9,345 nt of DNA, from NCBI GenBank assembly GCA_021792075.1, contig JAJYVK010000030.1:1-9345 (forward strand), read 5' to 3'. The DNA comes from Actinomycetes bacterium. Its GTDB lineage: Bacteria > Actinomycetota > Acidimicrobiia > Acidimicrobiales > Acidimicrobiaceae. The position numbers and the translations under genes are program-made. Under the pieces are notes generated by a model. The model was not told where the DNA came from. It made no database searches and saw only the letters and a program-made list of their open reading frames with translations. Below, piece after piece: positions 6,935-9,345 of the stretch. Positions within the stretch are counted from its first letter, which is position 1; every line of letters starts with the position of its first letter.

Positions 6935-7310
6935 TATCGTCTCCCTTTATGCACGGTGCGTTCGGACCTGAACACGGTAACCAGCCTGTTCGCACCAGCT
7001 CGCAATGCTTTGGCCTTGATAATCGGCGAGGCAACGGCTGTGTACGCGAGCTTTGAAGCACTACCCATCGAGCTGTCACCGCGTTTGTGGCCACGGGAAG
7101 AGGTTCAAATTTGCTTACGTCCTCACCCGCCTCGTCCACCAACTCCGTGACCTCGTTAACAAGCTTTGACATTTCGCTCTGAAGCCTCGCCAATGTCACT
7201 TCGAGCGAAGTTGCCAGCATTCGCATCCTTGAAACCAAAACGCCCGCCACAATTAAAAGAACCAGAAGAGCGAGCATAAGAACGAGTTCCATGCCTTGCG
7301 ATAGTGTCAC
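6934..7310 (-). CDS. DUF948-family membrane protein, interrupted by a frameshift
   Basis: The gene starts at GTG 7310 (overlapping the rarA stop in GTGA, with AGAGG six bases upstream). It encodes a transmembrane helix (about residues 8-28) and a coiled coil ending near DEAGEDVSKFEPLPVATNA. After that the frame loses family character and runs 80 bases into the next gene. The -1 frame instead reads SSMGSASKLAYTAVASPIIK and goes on to a basic tail, then stops at 6936-6934, exactly where the next gene begins. A stop in that frame at 7107-7105 puts the shift between about 7107 and 7075. Restoring one base gives about 125 residues, a normal DUF948 size. Function is unknown; a role at the membrane or cell wall is guessed from context. 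It may be a real mutation or a sequence error; no good slippery heptamer is visible. Confidence 0.7.
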
Positions 7311-8572
7311 CTAAAACCTCTTTCATCGGCGTTGAAGTCCTGCTCCGAATTATCTGCCTTGAAGAACTCGAGCTGTGCCAAACCCTTGGGAAATCTGCTC
7401 GTTGATTCGCTTTCCGCAACGATCTTTCCGCGCGAAACCTCCACCGCCCCTATAGAGCCCCGAAGATGTTGGGGAACCGGCCATCCCATAGTCCTTTGCG
7501 CCACCTGCAATGCCCGCTCTAGAGCTTCATAGCTCGCCTTCGACTTGGGCGCCAACGAGAGGTAGCAGACGCAGTGCCCTAAATTTATTCGTGCCTCAGG
7601 CATACCCAATCGTTCAGCAGCATGAATTGTTGCATGTGCAACCCCAAGTGCTGCTGAGTCCGCCAATCCGACATCCTCCGAGGCAAAGATAAGCAGCCGC
7701 CTGGCAATGAACCTCGGGTCCTCCCCGCTCACCAAGAGCCTGGCCAGCCAGTAAAGGGCTGCATTCACGTCTGAGGCCCGCATCGACTTTATCAGAGCGG
7801 ATGTCATCTCGTAGTGATCCGAGCGGGACAGGCCATTTGAAGCCGTCTTCTTGACCGCACGAACATCCGCTTCCGTGATCTCGACGCGCTCCAAGTGCGC
7901 TCGCAGCCCAGCCACCACCAGTGCCGCTTCGAAGGTGTTCATCACACTTCGAAGATCTCCGCCGCACAGCTCGTATATCACCTCCTCAGCGTCCGCGGTG
8001 AGAGTGCAACCGCTTAGCTTCACCGCCCGGTGAAGCATCTCCGCTACCGCCTCTCGCCCAAGAGTGGACAGTTCAACGACGAGAAGCCTTGACAGAAGGG
8101 ACGGAATCACCTCCATCCATGGATTCTCCGTCGTAGCTCCAATCAATGTGAATGTTCCCTCCTCGACAGGCAGGAGCAGGGCGTCACTTTGCACCTTGGT
8201 CAGCCGATGAATTTCGTCAATGAACAGAGCGGTCTTCGCTCCCTGGATCTGATATGCACGCTCAGCTTCGCCCGCAGCATCCTTGATCTCCTTCACTCCG
8301 AGAGAGGTGGCGACCAAAGGCACAAATCTGTAGCTCGTCTCCGAAGCGAGCACGTGAGCGATAGTCGTCTTGCCGACTCCCGGTGGCCCTGCCAATAGAA
8401 GGGAACTCAGCTTCTTGGAAAGGACCATCGCACCAATCAGACCCTCGGAGCAAAGGTACCGTTCGTGACCGATGATCTCTGTAATGGTTCTTGGGCGGAG
8501 TCTCGCCGCCAGCGGCTGATCATGAGCGCCGGTCGATTCCCCGAAAATTGAACCAGATGATTTTAGAGACAC
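7307..8572 (-). CDS. rarA: RarA/MgsA-family AAA+ ATPase (replication-associated recombination protein A)
   Basis: RarA is a DNA-dependent AAA+ ATPase related to clamp loaders that acts at stalled replication forks. In its 421 residues, LAARLRPRTITEIIGHE (21-37) is the usual opening. Walker A is GPPGVGKTT (62-70), Walker B is LFIDEIHR (116-123), sensor 1 is GATTEN (145-150), a conserved SLLSR arginine lies at 158-162, and sensor 2 is GGDLRSVMN (204-212). The MgsA-type C-terminal domain is clear in GEDPRFIARRLLIFASEDVG (283-302) and LGHCVCYLSLAPKSKASYEA. The last 50 residues lack the aromatic GYGKGYKY-like stretch found in many homologues. LIGATTENP followed by this C-terminal domain excludes RuvB. 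The GTG start has GGAGG only three bases upstream. It follows aspS by 28 bases. Confidence 0.95.
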   Translation of the reverse strand: MSLKSSGSIFGESTGAHDQPLAARLRPRTITEIIGHERYLCSEGLIGAMVLSKKLSSLLLAGPPGVGKTTIAHVLASETSYRFVPLVATSLGVKEIKDAAGEAERAYQIQGAKTALFIDEIHRLTKVQSDALLLPVEEGTFTLIGATTENPWMEVIPSLLSRLLVVELSTLGREAVAEMLHRAVKLSGCTLTADAEEVIYELCGGDLRSVMNTFEAALVVAGLRAHLERVEITEADVRAVKKTASNGLSRSDHYEMTSALIKSMRASDVNAALYWLARLLVSGEDPRFIARRLLIFASEDVGLADSAALGVAHATIHAAERLGMPEARINLGHCVCYLSLAPKSKASYEALERALQVAQRTMGWPVPQHLRGSIGAVEVSRGKIVAESESTSRFPKGLAQLEFFKADNSEQDFNADERGFR

Positions 8573-8600
8573 GCTCCTCCAAATTCAACGGTAAGCGACG

Positions 8601-9345
8601 TTACGATAAATCCTTTTTCTGAGGCTTAACCGACAGGCCAAGAAGGTCCCATACCTTTGTCTCGATCTCCTTCGGTGCACCTGTCATGAGATCTGAGCCA
8701 GACTGCGTCTTTGGAAAAGCGATCACTTCTCGGATATTCTCCTCCCCAACCAGAAGCGCCGTGAGACGATCAATCCCAAAGGCGAAGCCCCCGTGAGGAG
8801 GAGCCCCATACTTGAACGCCTCCAGGAGGAATCCGAAACGATTGCTCGCCTCATCTTCACTCACCCCCAAGAGGGAAAACATCCTAGACTGGACGTCGCC
8901 CCGGTGGATTCTTATGCTACCCGAGCCCAATTCCCAACCATTCAGAACAAGATCATACGACTGGGATCTAACCGAGAGAGGGTCACTTTCTAAGATGTCA
9001 AAGTCCTCTTCGTTTGGCATGGTGAACGGGTGATGAGCTGAAACGAGCCTCCCATCCTCGTCGATACCCTCGAACAACGGAAAGTCAATCACCCACACGT
9101 ATCTAAACTCGTTCGAATCAGCCTGATTTTTGCCAAGATCTATGCGCAGTTGCCCAAGCACCTCACAGGCCTTCTGCCATTCATCACCTACGATGAGAAT
9201 TACATCTCCCTCGTAAACATTGGTAGAAGCGATGAGATTCTTCGATTCTTCCTCTGTAAGGAACTTCGACACCGGGGATTCAAGCTGGAGACCGTCCGAC
9301 CCAGGGACGACCCTCAACCATAGCAGACCCTTGGCGCCTAGCTTT
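8601..9345 (-). CDS. aspS: Aspartate--tRNA ligase (C-terminal part, runs off the window)
   Basis: Bacterial AspRS attaches aspartate to tRNA-Asp in the cytoplasm. The frame is open to the window edge from 9344, giving the last 247 residues of a protein normally near 590. The visible part opens inside the GAD insertion domain (AKGLLWLRVVPG). It then shows WVIDFPLFEG, AHHPFTMPNEED, NGWELGSGSIRIHRGD and the motif 3 region FKYGAPPHGGFAFGIDRL, with the ATP-binding arginine. It ends with FPKTQSGSDLMTGAP and a lysine-rich tail. The OB-fold anticodon-binding domain and motifs 1 and 2 lie outside, so I cannot tell whether it is a discriminating or nondiscriminating enzyme. It is the most upstream gene seen of the minus-strand cluster. 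Confidence 0.97.
   Translation of the reverse strand, partial: KLGAKGLLWLRVVPGSDGLQLESPVSKFLTEEESKNLIASTNVYEGDVILIVGDEWQKACEVLGQLRIDLGKNQADSNEFRYVWVIDFPLFEGIDEDGRLVSAHHPFTMPNEEDFDILESDPLSVRSQSYDLVLNGWELGSGSIRIHRGDVQSRMFSLLGVSEDEASNRFGFLLEAFKYGAPPHGGFAFGIDRLTALLVGEENIREVIAFPKTQSGSDLMTGAPKEIETKVWDLLGLSVKPQKKDLS

Noticed and set aside
7070..7110. Programmed ribosomal frameshifting in the DUF948 gene
   Set aside because: No heptamer of the X XXY YYZ type occurs in the right phase. The nearest pair, ACA AAC, would re-pair poorly in the P site. A missing base is the simpler explanation.
8262..8453. Minus-strand ORFs in other frames of rarA (for example 7614-7967 and 8262-8453)
   Set aside because: They sit inside the rarA frame, which has intact AAA+ motifs throughout, and have no recognisable domains or ribosome binding sites.
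1..9345. A novel multi-gene defence, mobile or biosynthetic system
   Set aside because: Every gene belongs to, or fits by position, a known core family in its usual actinobacterial order, and there are no repeats, integrases or composition breaks pointing to an island.

Overview
The window looks like the chromosome of an actinomycetote. It has moderate GC for that group by eye, and a member of the Acidimicrobiia would fit, although this placement is an inference. The reasons are the conserved block aspS, rarA, DUF948, DUF6167-like, alaS, ruvX, mltG, aroE, all on the minus strand, and a PspA protein that carries the PspAA domain known mainly from actinobacteria. I see no insertion sequence, phage gene, CRISPR array, tRNA or rRNA. 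The content is core housekeeping and envelope genes, and I found no convincing new defence or biosynthetic system.

Left end (1-1436). The minus strand carries the first 54 codons of a SEDS-family membrane protein, most likely RodA, running off the window at base 1. It is divergent from pspA on the plus strand, with a 195-base intergenic region between them. That region is AT-rich on its rodA side and holds a repeated 8-mer and two short palindromes on its pspA side. The pspA gene is a fusion: a PspA/IM30 coiled-coil protein joined to a C-terminal PspAA domain. It converges on aroE across 44 bases that contain a hairpin.

Middle and right (1437-9345). All genes are on the minus strand, so transcription runs from high to low coordinates. 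The end of aspS is followed after 28 bases by rarA. From rarA to mltG the genes overlap or abut: GTGA (rarA/DUF948), TAGTG (DUF948/DUF6167-like), ATGA (alaS/ruvX) and TAAATG (ruvX/mltG). The only gap is 45 bases before alaS. This points to one translationally coupled transcript. A weak terminator-like hairpin with a T7 tract follows mltG. After a 162-base spacer comes aroE, with its own strong ribosome binding site.

The set combines translation (aspS, alaS), replication and recombination upkeep (rarA, ruvX), cell-wall work (mltG, rodA and two small membrane-anchored coiled-coil proteins), membrane-stress protection (pspA) and aromatic amino acid synthesis (aroE). The most notable points are a single-base frameshift that splits the DUF948 gene, the PspA-PspAA fusion placed back to back with rodA, and a short overlapping ORF and inverted repeat just before the alaS start.
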